64,000 nucleotides of DNA from Pseudomonadota bacterium. Lineage in GTDB: Bacteria; Pseudomonadota; Alphaproteobacteria; Rhizobiales; Xanthobacteraceae. The notes beneath the pieces were generated by a model. That model saw nothing but the letters and a program-made list of their open reading frames with translations, had not been told where the DNA came from and searched no databases. Position 1 is the first letter of the stretch; each line of letters opens with the position of its first letter. The stretch lies in assembly GCA_023451825.1 (NCBI GenBank), contig JAEXYA010000050.1, positions 134,829-198,828 of the forward strand. Reading direction: 5' to 3'. The translations under genes were made by a program, and so were the position numbers. Below are positions 51,877 to 60,645 of this stretch, in pieces.

Positions 51877-52433
51877 ACGGACGCTGCCTTGCTGTGATCG
51901 TCGCCTCGTTGCTCATGGGCACGTCAGCGCATGCGCAGGGCTCGATCGCGGAACCGGAGGCATACCGTATCGAAGATTATCGGTCGCCGACGCCGCTCAC
52001 CTTGCGTGGCGCGCGCGTGTTGACCACGCCAGAGGCAGAGGCCATCTGGCGTGCGAAGAGCGGCGTGTTCATCGATGTCATGCCGCGCGCGCCAAAGCCG
52101 GCCAATCTTCCGCCTGACACCGTCTGGCGCGACAAGCCACGCCATAACATTCCCGGTAGCCTGTGGTTGGCCGATACGGGCTACGGCAAGCTTGCGTCGG
52201 TGACTGAAGCCTATTTCCGCGATGGCGTTGCACGCGCGTCGGCAGGAAAACCGGATGCGCTGCTGGTGTTCTACTGCCAGGCCAATTGCTGGATGTCCTG
52301 GAACGCAGCCAAGCGCGCTTTGTCTTACGGTTATAGCAATATCGCCTGGTTTCCTGATGGAACGGACGGCTGGGAGCAGGCGCATCTTCCGTTGATAGAT
52401 GCTCAGCCGGAGCCGAGGCCGGCTCCGAAATAG
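51873..52433 (+). CDS. PQQ-dependent catabolism-associated CXXCW motif protein
   Basis: A 186-residue exported protein (signal peptide about residues 1-21) with a rhodanese-like fold: TPEAEAIWRAKSGVFIDVMP, then VFYCQANCWMSWNAAKRAL. The rhodanese loop Cys is replaced by a Cys-X-X-Cys-Trp motif, suggesting a periplasmic disulfide or persulfide reaction. Starts with GTG inside the xoxJ stop codon (GTGA), so the two are coupled. Function unknown; a role in carrying or transferring sulfur to the SoxYZ-like carrier is a guess. Confidence 0.88.
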   Translation: MNGRCLAVIVASLLMGTSAHAQGSIAEPEAYRIEDYRSPTPLTLRGARVLTTPEAEAIWRAKSGVFIDVMPRAPKPANLPPDTVWRDKPRHNIPGSLWLADTGYGKLASVTEAYFRDGVARASAGKPDALLVFYCQANCWMSWNAAKRALSYGYSNIAWFPDGTDGWEQAHLPLIDAQPEPRPAPK

Positions 52434-52437
52434 TGCC

Positions 52438-53046
52438 TTATTCCATTTCCTGCTGGATGGTGCGGCTCAATGCGAACAGCCGTTGATCGATGATGGTCGG
52501 CACCTCACAGACAAAGGTCACGACCCGGCGGCGATCATCGAAGATGCGGGCTTCCCACAGCACCTGATTATTCAGCTCATCGATTTTTGCTTGATCGGCG
52601 GCCGCCGCGCTTTGCAGGGTTTGCAACGCCGCCGTATCCGTCCGGATTTTCTCGACGGCTTCGCGCTGCTTGCGCGTCACGCGTTCCAGCCCGTTCAACA
52701 CCGCTGATCGCTGTGAATTGAGGCTGTCGAACAGACCGGCAAAGATAAGCTTGCCGAACTTCGCCTTGTCGCCCGATCTGGCAAGGAAATCGGTCGCCGC
52801 TTTCTGCGCTTGTTCAACGGGCACGCGGCGCGACGCCAGCTGCTCGACCAGTGCGGCGACCTCAGCATGGTCCTTCCAGGTGCTTGCAACATCATCGATG
52901 GGCGGGCCTGCCCATACTGCTGCGAGAGATATCTCGGGCACTTTGGCCTGTACGCAGGGCCAGTCGGGGTAGCGGGGATCGGCGGCGCGTGCGGTGACGC
53001 ATGAGACGATCAAGACAACGGTTGCAATGGCCAGTCGTGTGCTCAT
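52438..53046 (-). CDS. Exported hypothetical protein, last gene of the ABC operon
   Basis: A 202-residue protein with a signal peptide (ending ARAAD). The N-terminal part has a Trp/Pro/Cys block (YPDWPCVQAKVPEISLAAVW), and the central-to-C-terminal part (about residues 85-170) is helical and rich in charged residues, likely coiled coil. No recognised function. Its ATG overlaps the permease stop (53043-53046), making it the distal member of the five-gene operon. Belongs to the same conserved neighbourhood. Confidence 0.75.
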   Translation of the reverse strand: MSTRLAIATVVLIVSCVTARAADPRYPDWPCVQAKVPEISLAAVWAGPPIDDVASTWKDHAEVAALVEQLASRRVPVEQAQKAATDFLARSGDKAKFGKLIFAGLFDSLNSQRSAVLNGLERVTRKQREAVEKIRTDTAALQTLQSAAAADQAKIDELNNQVLWEARIFDDRRRVVTFVCEVPTIIDQRLFALSRTIQQEME

Positions 53047-53891
53047 GTCTCGCCTCCCGCTGGCGCACGCCGCACCAAGCCGCGACCGGGGTCATATGCC
53101 ATGATGGCTCCGATGATGAAGACCGCAGTGCAGCCGGCGACCACGGCAAAAGATATCCAGTTCATCTTGTCGTAGAGGGCGAAGCGGATCAGCTCGACCG
53201 CATGAGTAAAGGGGTTGAACAGGCAGACGTAGTAGAGCATTGGACTGCCCTCCTGCACGCGCCACAGCGGATAGAGTGCCGACGATGCGAAGAACATCGG
53301 GAAGATCACGAAGTTCATGACGCCTGCGAAATTCTCGAGCTGGCGGATACCGGACGAGATCAGCATGCCAAGCGCACCGAGCATCAATCCGGATAGAACG
53401 AGAGCCGGCATGACCGTCAGATAGCCGACAGGCGGCGGCGCGATGTCCCAGAACCATGCGATCAGCAGGAACGCATAGACCTGCAGCAGCGAGACCAGCG
53501 TGCCGGCCAGCAGCTTGCACAGCAGCAAGAACCAGCGCGGCAGCGGGCTCACCAAGAGCGTGCGCATGTTCCCCATTTCGCGGTCATAGACCATGGACAG
53601 CGACGACTGCATGCCATTGAACAACTGGATCATCGCGATCAGGCCGGGGGCGATATAGACCTCGTACAGGATATAGGTCTCGTAAGGCGGAATGATCGAG
53701 ATGCCGAGCACTTGGCGGAAGCCGGCGGCGAAGATGAACAGCCAGACCAGCGGTCGCACCAGCGCGGAAACAAAGCGTTCGCGCTGATGCAGGAAACGCA
53801 GCGATTCCCGCCACAAGATGCCGTTCAGGCAGGTGAGGTAGCTGCCGATGCCGAAACGGTTTGACGCCGATGCGATGGCGCTGGTGCTCAT
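53043..53891 (-). CDS. ABC-2 type permease of the PQQ-dependent alcohol dehydrogenase system
   Basis: A 282-residue permease with six helices of the ABC-2 (NodJ/DrrB) type: a first cytoplasmic part (NGILWRESLRFLHQRERF), VYDREMGNMRTLLVSPLPRWF, and the late motif FPMFFASSALYPLW. ABC-2 permeases normally export. It overlaps the ATPase gene by four bases (ATGA). The family co-occurs with a binding protein and a beta-propeller in quinoprotein clusters. Cargo unknown. Confidence 0.9.
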   Translation of the reverse strand: MSTSAIASASNRFGIGSYLTCLNGILWRESLRFLHQRERFVSALVRPLVWLFIFAAGFRQVLGISIIPPYETYILYEVYIAPGLIAMIQLFNGMQSSLSMVYDREMGNMRTLLVSPLPRWFLLLCKLLAGTLVSLLQVYAFLLIAWFWDIAPPPVGYLTVMPALVLSGLMLGALGMLISSGIRQLENFAGVMNFVIFPMFFASSALYPLWRVQEGSPMLYYVCLFNPFTHAVELIRFALYDKMNWISFAVVAGCTAVFIIGAIMAYDPGRGLVRRAPAGGET

Positions 53892-54694
53892 GGCGCAGCT
53901 CCACGATCCGCGGCCGCGGTGAGGCGGCGGAAGCAGGTGTCGAGATCGGGCACGCCCGCGGTTTTCAGAACCGACGTCACCGGCCCTCTCTCAAGCACCC
54001 GGCCATGATGAAGGATGACGAGATCGTCCTGTGCGGAGACTTCATCGAGCAAATGCGTCGCCCAGAGCACGCCAAGACCTTGCTCGGCGATGAGCGTCCG
54101 CACATGTCCGATCATATCGGCCCGTGCCTGAACATCGAGGCCGACGGTTGCTTCATCGAGCAGCAGAAGTCGCGGCCGATGCAGCAAGGCACGCGCAATC
54201 TCCACCCGGCGCATCTGTCCGCCGGAGAGCGCGCGGACCTTGCTGTTCGCCCGATCGGCGAGGCCCATGCGCTCAAGAACCTCGCCACTGCGCAGGCGTG
54301 CGTCGCGGCGTGAAATGCCTTGCAGGGCGGCGTGATAGAGCAGGTTCTGGGTCACCGAGAGTTCGAGATCGAGCGTGCGCGGCTGGAAAACGACGCCGAG
54401 CCTACGCAGCGCGTCGCCGGAGTTGCGGCTGATATCGTGGCCGTATACGCCGATACGCCCGGATTGGATGGCAAAGAGCCGTGTGATCAGCGCGAAGAGG
54501 GTGCTCTTTCCGGCGCCATTCAGGCCCAGCAGGGCTGTGAATCGCGCCGGTGCGGCGTCGAACGAGACGTCCGTCAATGCATGGCGGTCGGCATAAGCAT
54601 GGCTGACGCCGGATACTGATAGCGCAGGTACCGTCGCTGCGGGCGCCTCTGCCGCCCGCATCGGTGGCGCGTCTGCCATGGCGATCGCGCTCAT
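53888..54694 (-). CDS. ABC transporter ATPase of the PQQ-dependent alcohol dehydrogenase system
   Basis: A 268-residue ABC ATPase: Walker A LLGLNGAGKSTLFALI, signature LSGGQMRRVEIARALL, Walker B RLLLLDEATVGLD and an H-loop in LWATHLLDEV. Closest to the export (ABC-2) group. N-terminal 27 residues are an Ala/Pro-rich extension. Overlaps both neighbours by four bases, so all three are coupled. Supplies energy for the permease. Confidence 0.92.
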   Translation of the reverse strand: MSAIAMADAPPMRAAEAPAATVPALSVSGVSHAYADRHALTDVSFDAAPARFTALLGLNGAGKSTLFALITRLFAIQSGRIGVYGHDISRNSGDALRRLGVVFQPRTLDLELSVTQNLLYHAALQGISRRDARLRSGEVLERMGLADRANSKVRALSGGQMRRVEIARALLHRPRLLLLDEATVGLDVQARADMIGHVRTLIAEQGLGVLWATHLLDEVSAQDDLVILHHGRVLERGPVTSVLKTAGVPDLDTCFRRLTAAADRGAAP

Positions 54695-55680
54695 GGTCGC
54701 GCCATGGCGACGCCCCAGGGCAATTCGCCGACCTGAATCGTCTTGATCACTTTTTGCGCAGCGACATCGATCACCGAGACATCATTGGAGACACCATTCG
54801 TCGTGAGCAGGTATTTTTCGTCGGGTGTAAAGGCCACATGCCAGACGCGCTGCCCGACCAGCAGATATTTTGTCACCTTGCGGCTCGCGACATCGACCAC
54901 GGCAATGCGATTGGCGGGGCCGAGCGCAATAAAAGCGGTCTTGGCGTCCCTGGTCATGCCGATACCCACCGGCTGGATCGCCTCGCGCCGCAAGCCAGGT
55001 ATCTCGAATTCGATTTTATGGATGACGGCTTGCTTGGCTGGATCGATCACCGAAACGGTGCCGCCGATCTCCGACGACACCCAAAGCTCCGATCCGTCGC
55101 GCTTGAATTCCGCATAACGCGGGCGCGCGTCCACCAGCACATTGGCGACGATCTCACGCGTCGTCGTGTCGATGAAATGCGCCATGTTGGTGGTTTCGGA
55201 GGTGTTGATCAGGATCTTGCCGTCCGGGCTGATCGCCATGCCTTCGGGCTCGACGCCGACTTGCACGTCGCCGATCCGCGCGCGCTTTTCGATGTCGACG
55301 ATGGTGACGGTGTTATCGTTCTCATTGGCGATATAGAGGATCTTGCCGGCCGCATCCTGCGTGAACAGCTCCGGGTCGGGGCCGGAGGGCAGGGAGTCGA
55401 TGACCTTTCGACTAGCGACGTCGATCACCTGCACCGTGTCGTCGTCGCCAACGGCGACCAGCACCGACTTTCCGTCACGTGTCAGCTCGATGCCGCGCGG
55501 GCGTTGGCCGACCTTGATCGTCGCGATGACGGTCCAACTGTCGGTGTCGATCACCGAGACCGTATTGCTTTTCTCGTTGGAGACATAAGCAAGGAAGGCC
55601 GAAGCGGGCGTCATCGAACCAAGCCACACGGCTGTGCCGATCATGAAAACGCTTCGCATCATTGCTGAACGCATCGTCAT
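54691..55680 (-). CDS. PQQ-dependent catabolism-associated beta-propeller protein
   Basis: A 329-residue exported protein made of repeated YVTN-type blades: FLAYVSNEKSNTVSVIDTDSW, RGIELTRDGKSVLVAVGDDDTV, KILYIANENDNTVTIVDI and NGVSNDVSVIDVAAQ. About seven blades are visible after a signal peptide. It may be a scaffold or a redox-neutral ligand-binding protein in the periplasm; cofactor residues are not evident. The ATG at 55680 overlaps the upstream gene stop (ATGA); an ATG at 55692 also exists. Confidence 0.9.
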   Translation of the reverse strand: MTMRSAMMRSVFMIGTAVWLGSMTPASAFLAYVSNEKSNTVSVIDTDSWTVIATIKVGQRPRGIELTRDGKSVLVAVGDDDTVQVIDVASRKVIDSLPSGPDPELFTQDAAGKILYIANENDNTVTIVDIEKRARIGDVQVGVEPEGMAISPDGKILINTSETTNMAHFIDTTTREIVANVLVDARPRYAEFKRDGSELWVSSEIGGTVSVIDPAKQAVIHKIEFEIPGLRREAIQPVGIGMTRDAKTAFIALGPANRIAVVDVASRKVTKYLLVGQRVWHVAFTPDEKYLLTTNGVSNDVSVIDVAAQKVIKTIQVGELPWGVAMARP

Positions 55681-56858
55681 TGCAGCCTGCATTTGCTTTC
55701 TGGACGGTCGATCCCGAGCGTGTCGAGTTCGGAGACCTGATGCAGGAAACCTTCCTGCGGTGAGACAGAAACCACCATGCGTCCATCGACCAACAGCACC
55801 GGCTGGCGCAATTGCAGGTTCCAGTCACGAATGGTGAGACGCTGGCCTTTGAAGCCGGCAATCGAGAACTCCGGTGATTTCAGGAAAGCAAGAATGGCCT
55901 TGCCATCGCCGGATCTGGTTTGGGACGCGGCTTCGCCGATCATGCGGGTGGCGAGCCAGGCCTGCATGTCCAGCGCGGTCATGCGGCGTGAATTGAGTTT
56001 CATGAAGCGGTTCTGAAGCTGGATCGCGCCCCATTGGTCCTGCGCGCCATCCCAACTGGTGGGGCGCAGCCCCGCCGATCCCGCCACTGGCCGTGCGTCC
56101 CAGGTGCGATAGGGCAGATAGGATGCGAAGACCTCGTTTTCGTCAGCGGCGATGAGAATGTCATAGGCTGGTGCCTGCTGAGTAAAGACAGGGATCTGCT
56201 TCTGGATCAACGCGACGCCGCTATCGGTGCGACGGGCGCCGCCGGTGTCCTCAAAGACACGCTCCTGCACGATCTTGGCACCGAAGCGCGCGGCAGCGCG
56301 GCGATAGGAGTCGGCTTCGAGCTTGTCGCTGTCATGCGAGCCGGTAACGAGCAGCCAGCGCTTCCATTGCTTCCACACCAGATATTGCGCGAGCGCATCG
56401 GCAAGCATGGAGCGCGTCGGTGCGATATGGATCACATTGGCGCGGCAATCGGCTTCACGCAGCCGATCATCGGGGGCACCCGCATTGAACAGGACGGTGC
56501 CGCTGTCGCGCACGGCGTCGGCAGCCTGCAGCAGGGCAGTGGAAGGCAGATCAGCGATGATGAAGGTGTTGCGCTTTGCGAGTTCGCGTGCCGCTTGGGC
56601 CGGGTCTTCGCCTTCCTTCAAGCGGATATCTTCAAGCTTGAACTGCTGGTTCAGAAACCTTCCAGTGGTGTTGTTATCCGCGATGGCCAGCCGCGCGCCC
56701 GCAATGCCGTCGTCCTCCGATGGCAGTTCGACAAAAGAAAGCGTTGCCTTGACGCCCGCCTGGCCGAGATAGCCGATGCCGATCGTGACGGGATCAGCAG
56801 CCAGAGCAGGAGACGTCACGGCGCACACAGCGAGCGCGCCGATCAACCACCCGATCAT
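55677..56858 (-). CDS. ABC substrate-binding protein (type I fold) of the PQQ-dependent alcohol dehydrogenase system
   Basis: A 393-residue exported protein with a leucine-binding-protein-like type I fold: VTIGIGYLGQAGVKATLSF, GARLAIADNNTTGRFL, FIIADLPSTALLQAADAV and WLLVTGSHDSDKL. The signal peptide ends SPALAAD. The start at 56858 has GGAGG seven bases upstream; the frame is open to 57023 but that extension is not a signal peptide. First gene of the five-gene minus-strand operon. A type I binding protein paired with an ABC-2 permease is unusual. Confidence 0.88.
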   Translation of the reverse strand: MIGWLIGALAVCAVTSPALAADPVTIGIGYLGQAGVKATLSFVELPSEDDGIAGARLAIADNNTTGRFLNQQFKLEDIRLKEGEDPAQAARELAKRNTFIIADLPSTALLQAADAVRDSGTVLFNAGAPDDRLREADCRANVIHIAPTRSMLADALAQYLVWKQWKRWLLVTGSHDSDKLEADSYRRAAARFGAKIVQERVFEDTGGARRTDSGVALIQKQIPVFTQQAPAYDILIAADENEVFASYLPYRTWDARPVAGSAGLRPTSWDGAQDQWGAIQLQNRFMKLNSRRMTALDMQAWLATRMIGEAASQTRSGDGKAILAFLKSPEFSIAGFKGQRLTIRDWNLQLRQPVLLVDGRMVVSVSPQEGFLHQVSELDTLGIDRPESKCRLQ

Positions 56859-56988
56859 GTATCCTCCCAATGCTCCTTCCCGGCTTGGCGTCGGTGAAGG
56901 GCTTCTTGGCTTGAAACATGACCCAATTGGCGTAGCTTGCAACCTCAGATTTTCGGGCGCGTTGCATTTTAACGATGCGAGGTGAGCG

Positions 56989-57501
56989 ATGAGAGCGTTA
57001 GCGATTGCCGGGCTGCTGCTCATGACCGTGACAACGGCGCGCTGCGCCGAGCCGAAAATCGCGGTGTTCGATTTCGAATTACTCGATACGAGTCTGGATG
57101 GTGAGCTGAAAGGACCGCGCGATGATGAACATGCGCGGCTGCTCCTCGTCAGTTCTCAGTTGCGTGACGCTGTCAGGAAATCAGGTCGCTTCGACGTGCT
57201 GGACATGACCAGCATCAATGCTGCGGCGCATGAAAAGAATTTGCAAGCTTGTGGCGGCTGCGATGTGCAGATGGCGCAGCAGATCGGCGCTGACCTTGCG
57301 GTTACCGGCACGGTGCAGAAGATATCCAATCTCATTCTCAATATGACGATCTATCTGCGCAGCGCGCGCACCGGGCAGCTGGTGACGAAAATGAACGCTG
57401 ATTTCCGCGGCAATACGGATGAATCCTGGTCACGTACCGTCAGTTATCTCGTGCGCAACCGCCTGCTGGCACCGAATTACGGCGCGCCGCAGGCGCAGTG
57501 A
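56989..57501 (+). CDS. Exported DUF3280/DUF2380-like protein
   Basis: A 170-residue protein with a signal peptide (ending ARCAE). The pattern IAVFDFELLDTSLDGELKG, LLLVSSQLRDAVRKSGRFDVLD and LQACGGCDVQMAQQIGADLAVTGTVQKIS resembles DUF3280/DUF2380, related to the TolB-like N-domain. Function unknown. Two cysteines in ACGGC could form a disulfide. Its stop codon abuts the convergent fghA stop. Divergent from the binding-protein gene. Confidence 0.8.
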   Translation: MRALAIAGLLLMTVTTARCAEPKIAVFDFELLDTSLDGELKGPRDDEHARLLLVSSQLRDAVRKSGRFDVLDMTSINAAAHEKNLQACGGCDVQMAQQIGADLAVTGTVQKISNLILNMTIYLRSARTGQLVTKMNADFRGNTDESWSRTVSYLVRNRLLAPNYGAPQAQ

Positions 57502-58341
57502 TCAGGCCTTCAGGCGGGCGGCGTGCCAGCGCAGATGATCGGCCATGAAGGTCGAGATGAAATAATAGCTGTGATCATAGCCGGGCTGGCGGCGTAGCGT
57601 CAGGGGAATGCCGGCCGCCTCACAAGCGCGCTGCAGCAATTCAGGCTTGAGCTGCTCGCTCAGGAAATTGTCCGCTTCGCCCTGATCGACCAAAAGATCC
57701 GGCACGCGCGCGCCATCTTCGATGAGCGCCACGGCATCGTGTTTGCGCCACGCTGCCATGTCATCGCCGAGGTAGCCGCCGAGCGCCTTGATGCCCCATG
57801 GCACCTGCGACGGCGCAACGATGGGCGCAAATGCGCTTGCGGCGCGATAGCGATCCGGATTCCGAAGAGCGATGGTGAGCGCGCCGTGGCCACCCATGGA
57901 ATGGCCCATGATGGATTGCCGGGCCGAGTCCGCTGGAAAATTGCCGAGAACAAGCTGCGGCAACTCCTCGGTGACGTAGCTCCACATGTGATAATGACGC
58001 GCGAATGGTTGTTGCGTCGCGTCCACATAGAAGCCGGCGCCAAGACCGAAATCATAGGAATTCTGCGGATCACCGGGCACATCGGCACCGCGCGGGCTGG
58101 TGTCCGGCGCAACGAAGATCAGGCCAAGCTCGGCGCAGGCCGCCCGAAACTCGCCTTTCTCGGTGACATTGGCATGGGTGCAGGTGAGGCCCGACAGATA
58201 CCACACGACCGGCAGCTTCGCATCGTCCTGATGCGGAGGCACATAGACCGAGAAGGTCATGTCGGTCCCGGTCGCCTTGCTCACATGTTTGTAGACACCC
58301 TGTGTGCCGGCAAAAGAGCGATTGAGTGAAACTGTCTGCAT
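57502..58341 (-). CDS. fghA: S-formylglutathione hydrolase
   Basis: A 279-residue esterase D-type serine hydrolase. The nucleophile motif is MGHSMGGHGAL; the His lies in PGYDHSYYFIS, and the acidic residue in LVDQGEADNFL. It hydrolyses S-formylglutathione to formate and glutathione, completing the Gfa-FlhA-FghA formaldehyde route. The N-terminus SRAFAGTQGVYKH-like block and length fit the family. It is separated from gfa/flhA by the quinoprotein accessory genes. Confidence 0.95.
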   Translation of the reverse strand: MQTVSLNRSFAGTQGVYKHVSKATGTDMTFSVYVPPHQDDAKLPVVWYLSGLTCTHANVTEKGEFRAACAELGLIFVAPDTSPRGADVPGDPQNSYDFGLGAGFYVDATQQPFARHYHMWSYVTEELPQLVLGNFPADSARQSIMGHSMGGHGALTIALRNPDRYRAASAFAPIVAPSQVPWGIKALGGYLGDDMAAWRKHDAVALIEDGARVPDLLVDQGEADNFLSEQLKPELLQRACEAAGIPLTLRRQPGYDHSYYFISTFMADHLRWHAARLKA

Positions 58342-58362
58342 GGTCAGGACTTTACGGGCTGG

Positions 58363-59013
58363 TTATGGCGCGGATGCGACGGGTGTCTGCGGGGTGGTGA
58401 GGCCATTTTCGATGGCGAAACGCACCAGTTCGACGGAACTGCGGATTCCGAGTTTCTGCCTCATCAGCGAGGAGGTGTTGGCCACCGTCTTGTAGGAGGC
58501 GTCGATCATCCAGGCAATCTCGGCCAGGCTTTTGCCGGTGCCGAGCAGGCGCAGGATTTCCATTTCCCGCGCGTTCAGCTTGGCCAGCGGGCTTTGCGAC
58601 AATGCCGGCCCAGCGAAGGCAAGGTTGCGTGCCATCGTCGGTGGCAGATAAGTGCCGCCTTGAGCCACTTCATGCACGGCTTCGACGAGATCGAGCGGAT
58701 CGCCGGTCTTGGAGACATAGCCCTTGGCGCCGGCCTCGATCGCACGCGCGGCGAAGATCGGGTCGTCATTCATGCTGAACATAATGATGCGGACCTCGCT
58801 GTCGCGCGCCTGGATGCGCCGCGCCAGCTCGAAGCCGGACACCGTCGGAAGATTGATGTCGATGATGCAGATGTCGGGATCGCCGGTGAGAAACATCTGC
58901 TCGCCGCTGGCGGCGTCGGAGGCTTCCAGCAATTCAATGTCAGGATCGTCGGAGAACACCGCACGACAGCCCGATGTGATGATGGGGTGATCATCGACGA
59001 TCAGCACGCGCAT
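58363..59013 (-). CDS. flhR: NarL/LuxR-type response regulator (FlhR-like)
   Basis: A 216-residue regulator. The receiver domain begins MRVLIVDDHPIITSG, with the phospho-acceptor Asp in CIIDINLPTV and Lys in GYVSKTGDP. The C-terminal LuxR helix-turn-helix is LNAREMEILRLLGTGKSLAEIAW...TSSLMRQKLGI. The start at 59013 matches the receiver start; upstream frame is discounted. It is divergent from the kinase and beside fghA, as flhRS is in Paracoccus, where it controls formaldehyde and methanol oxidation genes. Symbol is by context. Confidence 0.85.
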   Translation of the reverse strand: MRVLIVDDHPIITSGCRAVFSDDPDIELLEASDAASGEQMFLTGDPDICIIDINLPTVSGFELARRIQARDSEVRIIMFSMNDDPIFAARAIEAGAKGYVSKTGDPLDLVEAVHEVAQGGTYLPPTMARNLAFAGPALSQSPLAKLNAREMEILRLLGTGKSLAEIAWMIDASYKTVANTSSLMRQKLGIRSSVELVRFAIENGLTTPQTPVASAP

Positions 59014-59205
59014 GGAAAGCTCCCGCAACTGTTCCGGTCGAAGTCCTACAGGATCATGATTGCTGCGCTGCGCTAGCGGCGATGCAATCGCCACGCCTCC
59101 AGAATGACATGGGCTGGCAACCGAAGGTCGTGTGTGCTTTGATTTGAACGCCGGGAAATTTGACTGTCAAGTTCATAGTCCCGGAAGTTATTTGGAAGTG
59201 TCATC

Positions 59206-60645
59206 ATGTGGCGAAAGCTGTCGCTGCGCAGCCGGATCAATTGCCTCGTCGGAATTGTGCTGACGCTCGGTCTGGCCGCTAATATTGCGCGCCTTGTGCT
59301 GGAGGCCGGCCCGCGCGTACAAGCCGAGGATCGCAGCGTCATCCGGTTGACGCGCGAGGTGATCGAAGGCCTGAGCCCTGGTCTTAGCGACGCGCCGGAC
59401 GCCGAGATGCGGCTCGACAAGATCGTCGCGGATCTCAATCGATTGCGTCATGTCAGCATCGTCAGGGAAGGCCAATCGACGTCTTCATATGACATCGTGA
59501 AGCCTGACGATGATGCGGGCGCGCCACCAGCCTGGTTCGTGTCGCTGATCCACCCGGAGAGGATATCAGTCGCCGTGCCGGTCTCTGTCGGCGGCAAGCA
59601 GCAAACGCTGTCGATCACCTCGCATCCCGACGACGAGATGCAGGAAATCTGGGACGGTGTCGTGACACAATTCGTGCTCGGCATCATGGTCGCCATCGCG
59701 CTGTTTGTCGTAACAAGCATGGTCGTCAGACGAGCGCTGATGCCGCTCGATGCTTTGTCGCGAGCGATGATCGATATCGAAGCCGGGCAATTTCAGACCC
59801 GCGTTGCACCATCCGGTGCACCGGAGCTCGCAGCGCTGTGCGAACGGCTCAATCATCTCGCGGCGACACTGGCAGGCGCGCTGGAAGACCGGCGGCGGCT
59901 ATCGGAACGCCTGGTTTCGCTGCAAGATCTCGAAAGGAAAGATATCGCGCGGGAATTGCACGACGAGTTCGGCCCGCATCTCTTTGCGCTGCGCGCCCAT
60001 GCCGGCGCTGTGATGCGGCTGGCCGAGCGTGATCCAGTGGGGATGGGAGCGTTGTCGAAACATGGCGCTGCCATCCTCGAGCAAATCAACGTTTTGCAGC
60101 AATATAATCGCAGGATACTTGAACGCCTGCGTCCGGCGGGACTCGTCGATCTCGGCCTTCCGGAAGCGATCGAAGCCTTGCTCCGGCTCTGGCGCGACAC
60201 CCATCCAGCGATCGCAATCGAGAGCCGGATCGCGCCAGCATTGGCCCGCTATGGTGAAGCTGCCGAATTGACCGCCTATCGTGTCGTGCAGGAAGCACTG
60301 ACCAATGTATTTCGCCACGCGCAGGCGACTGAGGTGCGTGTCTCGGTTGATCCATTCGACGATCGCGAAGATGCAGAGTCGCGCGGCGGGCTGATTGTGC
60401 GCGTGAGCGACGACGGCCGCGGACTCGATCCGGATGGTCACTCCGGTTTCGGTTTGACCGGCATGCGCGAGCGTGTGTGGGCGCTGGGCGGGACGCTCAC
60501 GATTGCATCGGGAAGCGACGGCGTGACGATCGAGGCCGTCATTCCAGCGGCGGAGCAGGCGACAGAGCGTTTGTCGAGCTTTGTATCCAGTAGCGATAGC
60601 CAAGCCAGCCCAGCAGCAGAGCGCCGCCGATCCACAGGACGATGA
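59206..60645 (+). CDS. flhS: Sensor histidine kinase (FlhS-like)
   Basis: A 479-residue membrane kinase. Helix 1 is about residues 11-33 and helix 2 about 160-180 (GIMVAIALFVVTSMVV), enclosing a periplasmic sensor of about 125 residues. A HAMP linker (LMPLDALSRAMIDIEAG) and a HisKA_3 dimerisation domain (phospho-His in ARELHDEFGPH) follow. The ATPase ends VRVSDDGRGLDPDGHSGFG. It would sense a signal of the methanol/formaldehyde state and phosphorylate the divergent regulator. Its last 107 bases overlap the ykvA-like gene on the other strand. Confidence 0.88.
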   Translation: MWRKLSLRSRINCLVGIVLTLGLAANIARLVLEAGPRVQAEDRSVIRLTREVIEGLSPGLSDAPDAEMRLDKIVADLNRLRHVSIVREGQSTSSYDIVKPDDDAGAPPAWFVSLIHPERISVAVPVSVGGKQQTLSITSHPDDEMQEIWDGVVTQFVLGIMVAIALFVVTSMVVRRALMPLDALSRAMIDIEAGQFQTRVAPSGAPELAALCERLNHLAATLAGALEDRRRLSERLVSLQDLERKDIARELHDEFGPHLFALRAHAGAVMRLAERDPVGMGALSKHGAAILEQINVLQQYNRRILERLRPAGLVDLGLPEAIEALLRLWRDTHPAIAIESRIAPALARYGEAAELTAYRVVQEALTNVFRHAQATEVRVSVDPFDDREDAESRGGLIVRVSDDGRGLDPDGHSGFGLTGMRERVWALGGTLTIASGSDGVTIEAVIPAAEQATERLSSFVSSSDSQASPAAERRRSTGR

